Positions 7,045 to 14,514 of a stretch of DNA of 32,891 nt are shown piece after piece (the first letter of the stretch is position 1; every line of letters begins with the position of its first letter). The position numbers were made by a program, and so were the translations under genes. Location: the NCBI RefSeq assembly GCF_021531315.1, contig NZ_JAFBIQ010000024.1, positions 1-32,891 of the forward strand, read 5' to 3'. Below the pieces are notes generated by a model. That model was not told where the DNA came from and did no database searches. It saw nothing but the letters and a program-made list of their open reading frames with translations. This DNA comes from Oscillibacter valericigenes (GTDB lineage: Bacteria; Bacillota; Clostridia; Oscillospirales; Oscillospiraceae).

Positions 7045-7609
7045 TAAAAAGTCTCATTTCTTCTTCAAAATTTTTCATTACCGTCTGCCGAGTGGGAACA
7101 TCAGCAAGAGTGCAGGAAAACGATACGCCAAACAAAGGTTGAGATAGCCGCTCTACCCACGCAGTTAAGATCCCCGGGGAGAGAGGGCGTTCTTCCCGAA
7201 GGAAGATCACCCCATAATAGGGTGGAACAGACGGGGAAAGCAACTGCGTCAGAGTGACACCGTTCCGGGCCGAGGCGTTACAGAAAGCCAGATCCGGTGA
7301 AAAATGTGGATAGTACAGTGCCCCGACAAACCAATCCTGCTCTCCGTTCCTGAGCCGCTCGGCCTGCTTCAGAAAGTTAGGATAATCCGGACTCTCCGGC
7401 TCCATAAACTCACCGTCCTGAATCGTCTGACGAAGCGCGGGCAGGTTATAGAAGTCAAAGTGAAAAAAGAATTCCTCTCCAGCCGCATCCTCGGTTAGAC
7501 AGAACTCTGCGGCATCGGGATTATCCCATCCATCCGCACAGTGATAAACGCACCACCAGTAGTTCCAATCGTGAATATGCAGATATTTTTCAGACTTCAA
7601 TCCTATCAC
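7022..7609 (-). CDS. Hypothetical protein, immunity-array member
   Basis: A 195-residue soluble protein starting at GTG (weak AAAGGG ribosome site). It is rich in Trp/Tyr/Phe (HDWNYWWCVYHCADGWDNP near the start, then EEFFFHFDFYNLPALRQTI). It also has VPPYYGVIFLREERPLS in the second half. Not assigned to a family. Its end overlaps the 6514-7044 gene, forming one operon. The upstream gap to 7657 is 47 bp. Confidence 0.5.
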   Translation of the reverse strand: MIGLKSEKYLHIHDWNYWWCVYHCADGWDNPDAAEFCLTEDAAGEEFFFHFDFYNLPALRQTIQDGEFMEPESPDYPNFLKQAERLRNGEQDWFVGALYYPHFSPDLAFCNASARNGVTLTQLLSPSVPPYYGVIFLREERPLSPGILTAWVERLSQPLFGVSFSCTLADVPTRQTVMKNFEEEMRLFNGTNTET

Positions 7610-7656
7610 TCATACCCTTTCTGATGTGAAGATGCGCTTTCAAGTATAAATCCAGA

Positions 7657-8190
7657 TCACGAATTGGCCTCTTGCTCAATTTCACTATTCAGGAGCTGGC
7701 GTACCCGTTCCACCGGGAAGCAGTCCTCCAGTTCCACTACTTCAAACAGGTTGGCCGGAAGTTTAGGTTCCCCAATCAGGGCCAGATACTCCGGCACCGC
7801 ACGGCGGTCAATCAGGATTTTCCCCCCGCCAGCCCAATGACGGTTGCTCTCCGCTTTTTTGAGCCCGGAGATCCAGTATTCATCCCCATTTTCTATATCG
7901 ACATAGTTAGCGTAGCATCCAATGGCCTTTTGAAAGGCGTGGTCGTTAAAGTAAATCGTTTTCCTGCTCTTTGAGGTTTTCACATATCCGATCCATGCCG
8001 GGCCATCGTCGGAATACCCTGTTTTCAGTTCTATATACATCAAATCATGTATCATGTTTATCTCACTATCCCAATTCAATTTCCCAGTAGCGATTACTCT
8101 TTGCAATCCATTTCCTTTGCCCAAGTCCTGGGGGAAAATAAGGCACAACTGTTGATGGAAGTATAGTACCCAATTCTTACTTTCCACCAT
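7657..8190 (-). CDS. Hypothetical protein, immunity-like (toxin-island family)
   Basis: A 177-residue protein. The part from about residue 47 (MIHDLMYIELKTGYSDDGPA) through YVKTSKSRKTIYFNDHAFQ and GDEYWISGLKKAESNRHWA to KILIDRRAVPEYL resembles small proteins that recur in Firmicutes toxin islands. Such proteins are sometimes mis-annotated as deoxyxylulose-phosphate synthase. The first ~45 residues have no such resemblance and their start overlaps the dispersed repeat (8169-8214), so the true start may be the ATG at residue 47 (8052). No toxin gene precedes it. Confidence 0.5.
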   Translation of the reverse strand: MVESKNWVLYFHQQLCLIFPQDLGKGNGLQRVIATGKLNWDSEINMIHDLMYIELKTGYSDDGPAWIGYVKTSKSRKTIYFNDHAFQKAIGCYANYVDIENGDEYWISGLKKAESNRHWAGGGKILIDRRAVPEYLALIGEPKLPANLFEVVELEDCFPVERVRQLLNSEIEQEANS

Positions 8191-8214
8191 ATCAATTTCT
8201 TAATAATTCTTACT
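8169..8214. repeat. Dispersed repeat, copy 2
   Basis: Matches 2954-3000 at about 90% over the first 42 bp, with a further shared AGATACAAAT box at 8240 (3021 in copy 1). Here, on the minus strand, it contains the ATG of the 7657-8190 frame. Both copies follow a hairpin (8245-8280 here), so the repeat appears to mark a cassette boundary. Confidence 0.65.
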
Positions 8215-8244
8215 TTCCGGTAACAGTATCGCACATTGAAGATA

Positions 8245-8280
8245 CAAATGCCCAACCCCGCATACGGAGTTGGGCATTTG
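8245..8280 (-). terminator. Terminator after the split-toxin immunity gene
   Basis: CAAATGCCCAAC (8245-8256) and GTTGGGCATTTG (8269-8280) form a perfect 12-bp stem with a 12-nt loop, 24 bp beyond the stop at 8304. The T tract on the minus strand is poor. Confidence 0.55.
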
Positions 8281-8303
8281 GTAACACACTCATTCGTTGA
8301 TAT

Positions 8304-8759
8304 TTATCTTAAATTTACCAGCACCATTTCCAATTGCCGACTTTTTTTAGTGTAAACGTCATCTCCTAACCACTCAAAGAATTCTCTTGCAGATGTAAGC
8401 AACGCATGAAAGAATTCTTTTTCCGTTAGAGCATAGTGGCTTTCATTCAACCCAAGCACTATTTGTATTTGATTAACAGAGTGCAACGTCATCGTGCTTG
8501 CGTTATCCGGGAAAAAAATAATTGTATTACGATTTTCAGAGTATTCACTCAGGCCGTCTATAATGTTCTTCCACAAAGGGATAATATTATCATAGTAGGC
8601 TGCTCCCGCAAGTTCTGTTCCATAATATTGGATAGAAATATATCCTTCGAGATATTCAAGCCTACCCCGAGAATTCTGTATTTCTGATATAGAGCAGTCA
8701 GCTATATGGATAAATTCTCCTTCATGTTCATAAAAAACAAAAGTATCGGTAGTAATCAT
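8304..8759 (-). CDS. Probable immunity protein for the split toxin
   Basis: A 151-residue acidic, soluble protein (MITTDTFVFYEHEGEFIHIA start; later TIIFFPDNASTMTL and SAREFFEWLGDDVYTKKS). No family recognised. It lies 119 bp downstream of the toxin C-terminal tail at 8879-9067, in the same direction, which is the standard position of a cognate immunity gene. The 119-bp gap has no other gene. Confidence 0.6.
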   Translation of the reverse strand: MITTDTFVFYEHEGEFIHIADCSISEIQNSRGRLEYLEGYISIQYYGTELAGAAYYDNIIPLWKNIIDGLSEYSENRNTIIFFPDNASTMTLHSVNQIQIVLGLNESHYALTEKEFFHALLTSAREFFEWLGDDVYTKKSRQLEMVLVNLR

Positions 8760-8878
8760 TTAACCGCATCATGCCTTTCACTCATGTTGTGCTGTATGGT
8801 ACTGAAGCTATTTTCATTGGTGGTACTTGAAAGAATAAAGTTCACCTCATAGCCACATCTGCTCGTGATTTTATTCTT

Positions 8879-9067
8879 TTACTTAGGGAAGAACTGAACA
8901 ATGTGTCCCTTGTCTACTGTTAATTGGTAAGCTCTTCCTTTGTGGGTGCCGTGCAAGGTCGCACGGCCATTTGTACCTATCTTGACCAATGTCTCTCTAT
9001 TATCCTTCATAATAGCCATCGCAGCTTCGGTAATACTTGCTACAGTATCATTTTTATTAAAAAACGT
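8879..9067 (-). pseudogene. C-terminal tail of the split polymorphic toxin
   Basis: An open frame of 62 codons without a start: TFFNKNDTVASITEAAMAIM, then LVKIGTNGRATLHG and the end LTVDKGHIVQFFPK before TAA 8881-8879. The GTNGR...G..Y.LTV..G.I.QF.P pattern is that of polymorphic-toxin catalytic tips. It continues exactly where the frame at 12152 breaks off (...HHPAYWNGTIKAKQ), with an in-frame join. The missing link is the 3,084-bp insert 9068-12151. Upstream of 9067 this frame hits a stop within the insert. Confidence 0.75.
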
Positions 9068-9079
9068 TTACCAACCTGC

Positions 9080-9877
9080 TTACCGCAGCTCTATCCCGTC
9101 CGCATTGTACCAGAGAAAACCGTTCTCTGAACAATATGCGTCTATCCGCTTTGAGAGGGCGCGATCCGCCCTGTATTCCAGCAGGTAAACGGACAGACCA
9201 TGTTCTTTTGCTTTAGAAAGATACTCCTGAAAATACTCTGTTTCTTCTTCCGCCTGCTGCCCGTAGGTTTGATTTGTAAAGTCTATCTTGGTAAATACTG
9301 TTTCCTGATTGGTTCCATCGAACAGTGACAAGGCTGTGTTTTCTTCCATGCACCTTGAAACAAAAGGATCGCCCCCGTTTATTATGAGCGGCAGTCCATA
9401 GCTTTTCAGACCCTTCATGATCGTACAAAGCCCTTGAAAAACATCATCTTCCGGGAAATGATAATAGACATCGGCATTGTCAAGGAAGAATCCGTCCAAT
9501 CCCATAGCCGCATAGTCTTTCCCAAGCTCATCAATGACAAAGCTCTGCCATAAAGGAGAAGTTACGTCGATCCATCGTTCATCCGGCCAGTTCTCATAGA
9601 TACCAAGGGACAAATCCCGAAAGCGATCATAATAAGGGCGGTATTCCTCGACAGCTCCGACATTGAGGTAGCCGTAAACCGTTTTCCTCTCTGCGTGCAG
9701 CTTCCCAATCTGTTCAGAGGAAAACGCAGAGGGCTCAATGATGACGATGCTGTACCTGTCCAGCTTATGTATTTCTTCACTGTCGATCCCGATGAAGACG
9801 CCATATTCTTTAGGCTGCCTGCTGCATCCGGCAAGCGATATAGTCAAACAGAGAATGATAAATAAAATCTTTTTCAT
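9080..9877 (-). CDS. GH114-family (TM1410-like) lipoprotein
   Basis: A 265-residue lipoprotein. Residues 1-17 are a lipoprotein signal (KKILFIILCLTISLAGC, lipobox LAGC). The rest is a TIM-barrel of the endo-alpha-1,4-polygalactosaminidase group (GH114). Supporting motifs are YSIVIIEPSAF, KTVYGYLNVGAVEEYRPYY, ERWIDVTSPLW, then GLDGFFLDNADVYYHFP carrying the conserved acidic residues, and PLIINGGDPFV. It probably acts on galactosamine-containing exopolysaccharide outside the cell. The start at 9877 is set by the signal peptide; GGAAG lies a few bases upstream. It is the last gene of the insert operon. Confidence 0.75.
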   Translation of the reverse strand: MKKILFIILCLTISLAGCSRQPKEYGVFIGIDSEEIHKLDRYSIVIIEPSAFSSEQIGKLHAERKTVYGYLNVGAVEEYRPYYDRFRDLSLGIYENWPDERWIDVTSPLWQSFVIDELGKDYAAMGLDGFFLDNADVYYHFPEDDVFQGLCTIMKGLKSYGLPLIINGGDPFVSRCMEENTALSLFDGTNQETVFTKIDFTNQTYGQQAEEETEYFQEYLSKAKEHGLSVYLLEYRADRALSKRIDAYCSENGFLWYNADGIELR

Positions 9878-9891
9878 ATTGCTTCCATGCG

Positions 9892-10605
9892 TTACATCCA
9901 AAAGTATGAAAGGACCCCCAGACCGAATATGTCTCCTATCGCATGAGCGATAAAGAAGGGCAATAGGTTCCTGTCCTTTGACCGGCGGTACATCAGATAC
10001 ATAAATATGCCGAACAGCAGCCCGATCCCAAGAGCCGAAATCATTCCCTGATAGGTGTGGAAGCTGACCCGTATCAGCAGAGAGAACGGAAGAGCCCATT
10101 TCAGGTGTTCCTTTCTCACCGCGAGACAGATACCAAGGAAATAGATCTCCTCATATACGCCGTTGAGCAGGGCGTATATCACACTGGATACCGTTTCACT
10201 TCCGAAGAAAGCACCAATCGGCCCCGGAAACGGGAGGAGGCCCGTCAGCGGATTGGTGAGCATGAAATATATATCAAGGAGAAGTGCTGCGGCAAGGAAG
10301 ATTAGAACGCCACCAGCGACGGCTTTTATGTTGAAGCGTATCGTCCATACTTTGAAATCGAAGCGGCGCAGCCACAGATACAGCAGGGCAAGGAGCAGAA
10401 GTCCCGCCTGCAACGCCAGCGCTCCGTAGTTGTCCGTTGCAGAAAAAGTAAGGTTGTCATCAACGGTTGACGCGCCCTGTATCAGCGCGATATATGATGC
10501 GGTTGAGGTATAGATGCCCTCGCCCCACAGAATCAGGGTAAGGACGAGAATATCAAACCATTTCAGATGGTTGATTTTTTCTTTGTTTTGACGGTTGAGT
10601 AGCAA
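9892..10605 (-). CDS. CPBP-family intramembrane protease
   Basis: A 237-residue membrane protein with about seven hydrophobic segments. CPBP (Abi/CAAX) motifs are present: EE with downstream residues in YEEIYFLGICLAVR, FHTYQG, and HAIGDIFG. The first motif has Gly in place of the usual Arg (EExxxG rather than EExxxR). The TTG start at 10605 has AGGAGG 8 nt upstream. Members cleave prenylated or leader peptides or give bacteriocin self-immunity; the substrate here is unknown. It follows the second CPBP gene closely in the same operon. Confidence 0.75.
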   Translation of the reverse strand: MLLNRQNKEKINHLKWFDILVLTLILWGEGIYTSTASYIALIQGASTVDDNLTFSATDNYGALALQAGLLLLALLYLWLRRFDFKVWTIRFNIKAVAGGVLIFLAAALLLDIYFMLTNPLTGLLPFPGPIGAFFGSETVSSVIYALLNGVYEEIYFLGICLAVRKEHLKWALPFSLLIRVSFHTYQGMISALGIGLLFGIFMYLMYRRSKDRNLLPFFIAHAIGDIFGLGVLSYFWM

Positions 10606-10617
10606 ATGATAATCCTC

Positions 10618-11367
10618 CTATGTACGTTCTGCTGAGGCGTCTTGCCTCCATTTTCTGGCCAACAGCACCAGCATGATGACGATCTCCGCAGCCTGTAAAA
10701 TACCCATCAGAACTGCATAGACTGGAATCTGTTTTGTCGCTCCGCTGAACAGGATATAGTCCCATAAAAAGTGCATAATGATCAGAAGATAGATGTTCCG
10801 GGTATAATCAAACATAAGCACATAGAACAGTCCGGCGACAAAGGTTGCCGCAAGCTGCATGAGAACCTGCGGTGCCGGCGATCCTCCCAAAATGTTGACT
10901 GCATGAAGAAGGCTAAAGCATACGGCAGAGATCAGAAGCGCTTTTTTGAACCCCCGCTCCTGAAACAGCCCGAGCAGCCGGATAAAAAGAATCCTGCGGA
11001 ACATGGTTTCTTCCGCTACGCCGACAAGCAGCGTTACGGCAAGCGGAGCTATAAACGCATACGTAAAGCTGCCGTTTGTCAGCAGATAGTACAGCGTCAG
11101 TGCCGCAAGAGGCAGGAATATAACCAGAAACAATGGCAGCCTGCCGCGCTCCTTCCACGGAAGGGTAAGCCTTTCTCTTTGGATAAACAGGCAGATCATA
11201 GTACCGGCTGCCAGTGCCGCAAGGAACGGAAGCATTGCGTTTATATACCCATCCCCGCCATACTCTATGTGATAGAACTGATATACGATGTAATTGGAAA
11301 GCCCCATCCCCAAAGTATACAGAAGAGGCCATAATATTATTGTTAAGATTTCTTTTTTGCGATTCAT
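10618..11367 (-). CDS. CPBP-family intramembrane protease
   Basis: A 249-residue membrane protein with about seven to eight hydrophobic segments. It has the full CPBP set: EETMFRR (EExxxR motif), FSLLHAVN and HFLWDYI. The intact glutamates and histidines suggest an active metalloprotease. It is a diverged sister of the neighbour at 9892-10605 (12 bp apart). Its stop codon overlaps that gene's ribosome site region, so they are co-translated. Possible role in peptide processing or self-protection; inference only. Confidence 0.8.
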   Translation of the reverse strand: MNRKKEILTIILWPLLYTLGMGLSNYIVYQFYHIEYGGDGYINAMLPFLAALAAGTMICLFIQRERLTLPWKERGRLPLFLVIFLPLAALTLYYLLTNGSFTYAFIAPLAVTLLVGVAEETMFRRILFIRLLGLFQERGFKKALLISAVCFSLLHAVNILGGSPAPQVLMQLAATFVAGLFYVLMFDYTRNIYLLIIMHFLWDYILFSGATKQIPVYAVLMGILQAAEIVIMLVLLARKWRQDASAERT

Positions 11368-11385
11368 AAAACGATTTCCCTCATG

Positions 11386-11811
11386 TCAATTTCTTTTCAC
11401 TCGCTTTGCTTCGACAGCACAATATACTATATAAACGATTGCAATAATTGCTATTATCGAAAGCGCGGCCATGTTGGATAGCTGCTCTATACGTACGCCA
11501 TAGGTTGGAGCCAAAAATAGAGTTGTAAAGGGAACGAGCATCGGAAGATCAATATCAAATATGTTTACAGTAAGGGTGAGCAAAGCCGTTAATAAAACAA
11601 GTCCCCAGAATACGAGAGAAGCCAGGAATCCCCGATATGCGTTATATCGCTTCATTGCCGGTATGAAACAAATCCAGAAAGCAAAATAGAGCAAAGAAAT
11701 GGTGACATTCATACCGGTTGCTGTACTTCCTTGAAGCAGGGAGTTAAAGTTAAGTACAATCGCTAATACCTGAACAAGAAAGGGAGAAATCCCAAATATC
11801 GTTTTTTTCAT
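11386..11811 (-). CDS. Small four-helix membrane protein
   Basis: A 141-residue hydrophobic protein with about four membrane segments (e.g. FLVQVLAIVLNFNSLL, ISLLYFAFWICFIPAM, LASLVFWGLVLLTALLTL, LSIIAIIAIVYIVYCAVEA) and a basic C-terminus KRVKRN. No family recognised. It opens the membrane-protein operon of the insert, 18 bp before the CPBP gene, and lies 6 bp after the broken glyoxalase gene. Confidence 0.55.
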   Translation of the reverse strand: MKKTIFGISPFLVQVLAIVLNFNSLLQGSTATGMNVTISLLYFAFWICFIPAMKRYNAYRGFLASLVFWGLVLLTALLTLTVNIFDIDLPMLVPFTTLFLAPTYGVRIEQLSNMAALSIIAIIAIVYIVYCAVEAKRVKRN

Positions 11812-11817
11812 GGCTTT

Positions 11818-12151
11818 CTATCCCATCTTGTTTTCAAATTCGACCTCGATTCCATTGCCCGCTTCCAGTTCCAGCCGTTCATCGTCGCACAGCTCTTTTA
11901 TCAGAGTGAAGCGGGCGGGATCGGTGCCGTAAACGACCTTGCTGATCTCTGTAATGCCGTTTGGATGCACAAAGTCCACAGGCTTTGGATCGACAGAAAA
12001 ATAGGTCATCAGAAAAGGCACATCAAGGGCTGCCGGAGAAGCAATCCGAAACCGTAAGTCTCTGCCGTGGGTATCGATCCTACGGCTCGGCATCCCGCAG
12101 CTCTTGATCCCATATTTCTGCAAAATAGCGATTTCCTTTTTTAGATCAGTC
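11818..12151 (-). pseudogene. 5'-truncated glyoxalase-like (VOC) gene fragment
   Basis: About 110 codons of the C-terminal part of a Glyoxalase_3/VOC-type protein: LKKEIAILQKYGIKSCGMPS, LRFRIASPAALDVPFLMTYF, then DFVHPNGITEISKVVYGTDP, the HPNG..... signature of that family. The upstream half is missing, because the frame is joined at 12151 to the toxin sequence. A stray ATG at 12174 lies in the toxin part and is not a genuine start. Sits at the proximal edge of the 3.1-kb insert. Confidence 0.6.
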
Positions 12152-12619
12152 TTGCTTTGCTTTAATAGTACCATTCCAATATGCGGGGTGATGCCGCTTA
12201 AGAATATGTTTCATAGTTGATTTATCAAGCAGGAAAGTGTATTTTCCAACCACGTATTTCTTGGATACAAACTTGCTTAGCTCGTTGACAACTTTTGCTT
12301 TTTCTGCCTTCGTGGCTCCACGCAAACCCTTTAGAATTTTTTCTTTAAGCCCAGGAGTTGACTTCATTGCCGCTTTAAGCAAATCCGGGTCTAACAAATT
12401 TTTTCCGGCCTGTCTAACATAGGCGGAAGAGGGAATAACCGGAGCCAAAGCAACTGTATCTAATACAGCCCACCCTAGGTTTGCAAATGATGGCTCCCCA
12501 AAAAATTCGGCCCAGCTAGCTCCAGCCATGACCACATCTAATACATCCCAGACGGTACGGGTAAGGCGCTCATTCGGATGTTCAATATAATAAACTGTTC
12601 CGAAAGAAGAATTCAACGA
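12152..12619 (-). pseudogene. Pre-toxin half of a split, N-truncated polymorphic toxin
   Basis: The frame carries the pre-toxin segment TVWDVLDVVMAGASWAEFF, then FANLGWAVLDTVALAPVIP and SSAYVRQAGK. It matches the intact toxin at 1928-2809 at roughly 70% over ~50 residues. It goes on to a toxin-domain start (MKHILKRHHPAYWNGTIKAK) and breaks at 12152. The signal peptide and N-terminus are missing: near 12620 the sequence passes into relaxase DNA of the opposite strand. With the tail at 8879-9067 it would form one C-terminal toxin. No start codon of its own can be assigned. Confidence 0.75.
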
Positions 12620-12635
12620 TGCAACCGTAGCGGAC

Positions 12636-13196
12636 ATGAAAGCCGAGCTTGCCAAGCCGCAGACCCCCGACCTTGTTTCTCTGCTGAACGCCTATTACAC
12701 CCAGCGCAAAGCCGGGGCATATTCCCAGAAAGGCAAAATCAGCAACCTAAAGGAGATGAACGAGACTTTCAATTATCTCCGGGCAAACGGTATTTACACC
12801 CTTGAAGATTTGGAAAGCCGTGTCAGCGAACACAGCGCAACCACAGAGAGCTTGAAGAAAACGCTGGACGGACAGACCGCACGAATGAAAGCGATTAAGC
12901 AGCTCTATGACAGCTCCGCTACATTCCAGAGTTTGAAGCCGGTCTATGACGGCTTGCAGAAAATCAAGTTTGAAAAGCCCAGAGCCAAATACAAGGCAGA
13001 GCATGAAGCGGAACTGAAACAGTTCTACGCCGCCAGACGCAAGCTGACCGGGGAGTTCCCGGACGGCAAGGTGGATATGAAAAAGCTGACCGAAGAGTAT
13101 GACGAGCTGGAACAGGCACACAACACCACCTATGGCGAGTTTAAGACCGTCAGAGACGATTTACACCGTCTTTGGAAGGTCAAGTCATGCGTAGAT
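12636..13196 (+). pseudogene. C-terminal fragment of an ICE relaxase
   Basis: About 187 codons matching the C-terminal tail of MobA/MobL-type relaxases of Firmicutes ICEs: QTPDLVSLLNAYYTQRKAGA, KISNLKEMNETFNYL, EDLESRV, KIKFEKPRAKYKAEHEAEL, RDDLHRLWKVKSCVD. The N-terminal nicking domain is absent. At 13196-13198 the frame passes abruptly into serine recombinase DNA, so the fragment is broken at both ends. The start at 12636 is only the first ATG of the frame. Confidence 0.7.
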
Positions 13197-14437
13197 ATGC
13201 CCGCGATACCTCTAAGAAGATTCGCGCTACATGGCAGAGCAAAGGCAAGTCCGGCGAGCATTTGACGACCATTCCGCCCTATGGCTATATGAAAAGCCCA
13301 GAGGACAAAAAGAAATGGATCGTCGATGAAGAAGCCGCAGCCGTCGTACAGAAGATATTCTCCCTGTGTGCGTCCGGCAAAGGCCCCACGCAGATTGCTA
13401 AATGGCTCAAACAGCAGCAAATCTTGAACCCAACCGCCTATTGCCATGCGAAAGGTCTGCCGACCAGCAACAAGCCAACAGCAGACCCGTACAAATGGAC
13501 AAATGAAACGGTTTCCCGCATTTTGGAGCGCGTAGACTATCTGGGGCATACCGTAAACTTCAAGACTACAAAACAGTCCTACAAGAGCAAGAAAAAAATC
13601 TGGAATGACCCTGAGAATTGGGTGATCTTCGAGAACACACAGCCGCCGATCATTGAGGAAAGCGTGTTTCTGATTGTTCAGAACATTCGCAAGGCGCGTC
13701 GCCGTCCTACCAAGATGGGTGAAATGGGTATGTTCTCCGGGCTTCTGTATTGCGCAGAGTGCGGCGGTAAAATGTATCAATGCCGCGCTACCAACTTTGC
13801 AGAGAACCAAAAATACTTCATTTGCTCCACCTACCGCAAGGGCAAGGATCTCTGCACGACCCATTCTATCAAGAATGTCGTGCTGCATGAAATTGTTCTG
13901 CGAAATCTGCGGGAAGCAATCTCCTATGTTTCAGAGCATGAAGCGGAGTTCATTCAGGACGCCGCCGAGAGCGATATGCGGGACAGGGATGCAGAGTTTG
14001 TTCGGAAGCGTGAAACGCTGGCAAAGGCAGACACGCGGATTGCCGAGCTTGACCGCATTATCTCCCGACTGTATGAGGACAATGTGATTGGCAAGCTGTC
14101 AGACGAACGGTTTATCAAAATGTCCCATGACTACGAGCTGGAACAAAGCAACCTGAAATCAATGGCAGATGTCTTGCGCAAAGACCTAAAGCAGCAGGAG
14201 CAGCAGAAAACCAATGTCAAGGCGTTTATCGCTGCCGTGAAGAAGTACACGGATTTGCAGGAGCTTGACGCGGCTGTTCTCCGTGCTTTCATTGACAGGA
14301 TCGAAGTTTCCCATGTTGACAAGAAATCCAGAACGCGGGAAATTACCATCGTCTATAACTTCATCGGTGCGTTTGACTTCACACGGGCAATCGAAAATGC
14401 CCGTAACACAAGTAAAAAAGAGCAAAGAACGGCATAG
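13197..14437 (+). pseudogene. Large serine recombinase lacking its catalytic domain
   Basis: About 412 codons of a TndX/TnpX-type large serine recombinase, starting within ARDTSKKIRATWQSKGKSGE, i.e. directly after the resolvase domain. The recombinase domain (IPPYGYMKSPEDKKKWIVDE...), the zinc ribbon (CAECGGKMYQC ... FICSTY) and the long coiled-coil tail are intact. The ~170-residue N-terminal domain with the catalytic serine is missing, replaced by the relaxase fragment. It cannot excise the element. It could still be translated (ATG at 13187) as a DNA-binding fragment. Confidence 0.85.
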
Positions 14438-14460
14438 CCGTTAAGCTATACCGTTCCTTG
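14423..14460 (+). terminator. Terminator overlapping the recombinase stop
   Basis: 14423-14438 and 14445-14460 pair over 16 positions with two mismatches, loop CGTTAA. The stop codon lies in the 5' arm. The remaining ~55 bp to metI should contain the element's right attachment site; no repeat partner for it is visible in the window. Confidence 0.6.
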
Positions 14461-14514
14461 CTTCAATGTTTTCCTAAGTCACCGCCGCATTTGCGGTCTT
14501 GCTTTTTTGTGTTT

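Larger units (their letters stand above)
9068..12151. mobile_element. 3.1-kb insert splitting a toxin gene
   Basis: Defined by the two halves of the toxin frame. It carries, on the minus strand, a 5'-truncated glyoxalase-like gene, a small membrane protein, two CPBP proteases and a GH114 lipoprotein, whose stop is only 12 bp from the distal toxin half. No transposase, terminal inverted repeat or clear target duplication is seen at the joints; at most an AA is shared. The mode of arrival is therefore unknown. Confidence 0.6.
1..14437. mobile_element. Decayed integrative conjugative element, right part
   Basis: The whole stretch is lower in GC than the core genes that follow. It carries ICE hallmark genes: a DUF6870-like gene, an ICE-type sigma factor, a relaxase fragment and a large serine recombinase fragment at the far end. 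Cargo is polymorphic toxin and immunity genes. In TndX/TnpX-type elements the recombinase usually lies at an end, so the attachment site is expected between the recombinase stop (14437) and metI (14515). No transfer-apparatus genes are visible, and relaxase and recombinase are both truncated, so the element is probably immobile. The left end lies outside the window. Confidence 0.75.

Noticed and set aside
9068-12151. Target-site duplication flanking the 3.1-kb insert
   Set aside because: The two joints share at most AA, and no inverted ends are seen, so a transposition footprint cannot be claimed.
12636-13265. 209-codon frame taken as a complete protein
   Set aside because: Only the first ~187 codons match relaxase tails; the last 22 are out-of-frame recombinase sequence, so it is a fragment.
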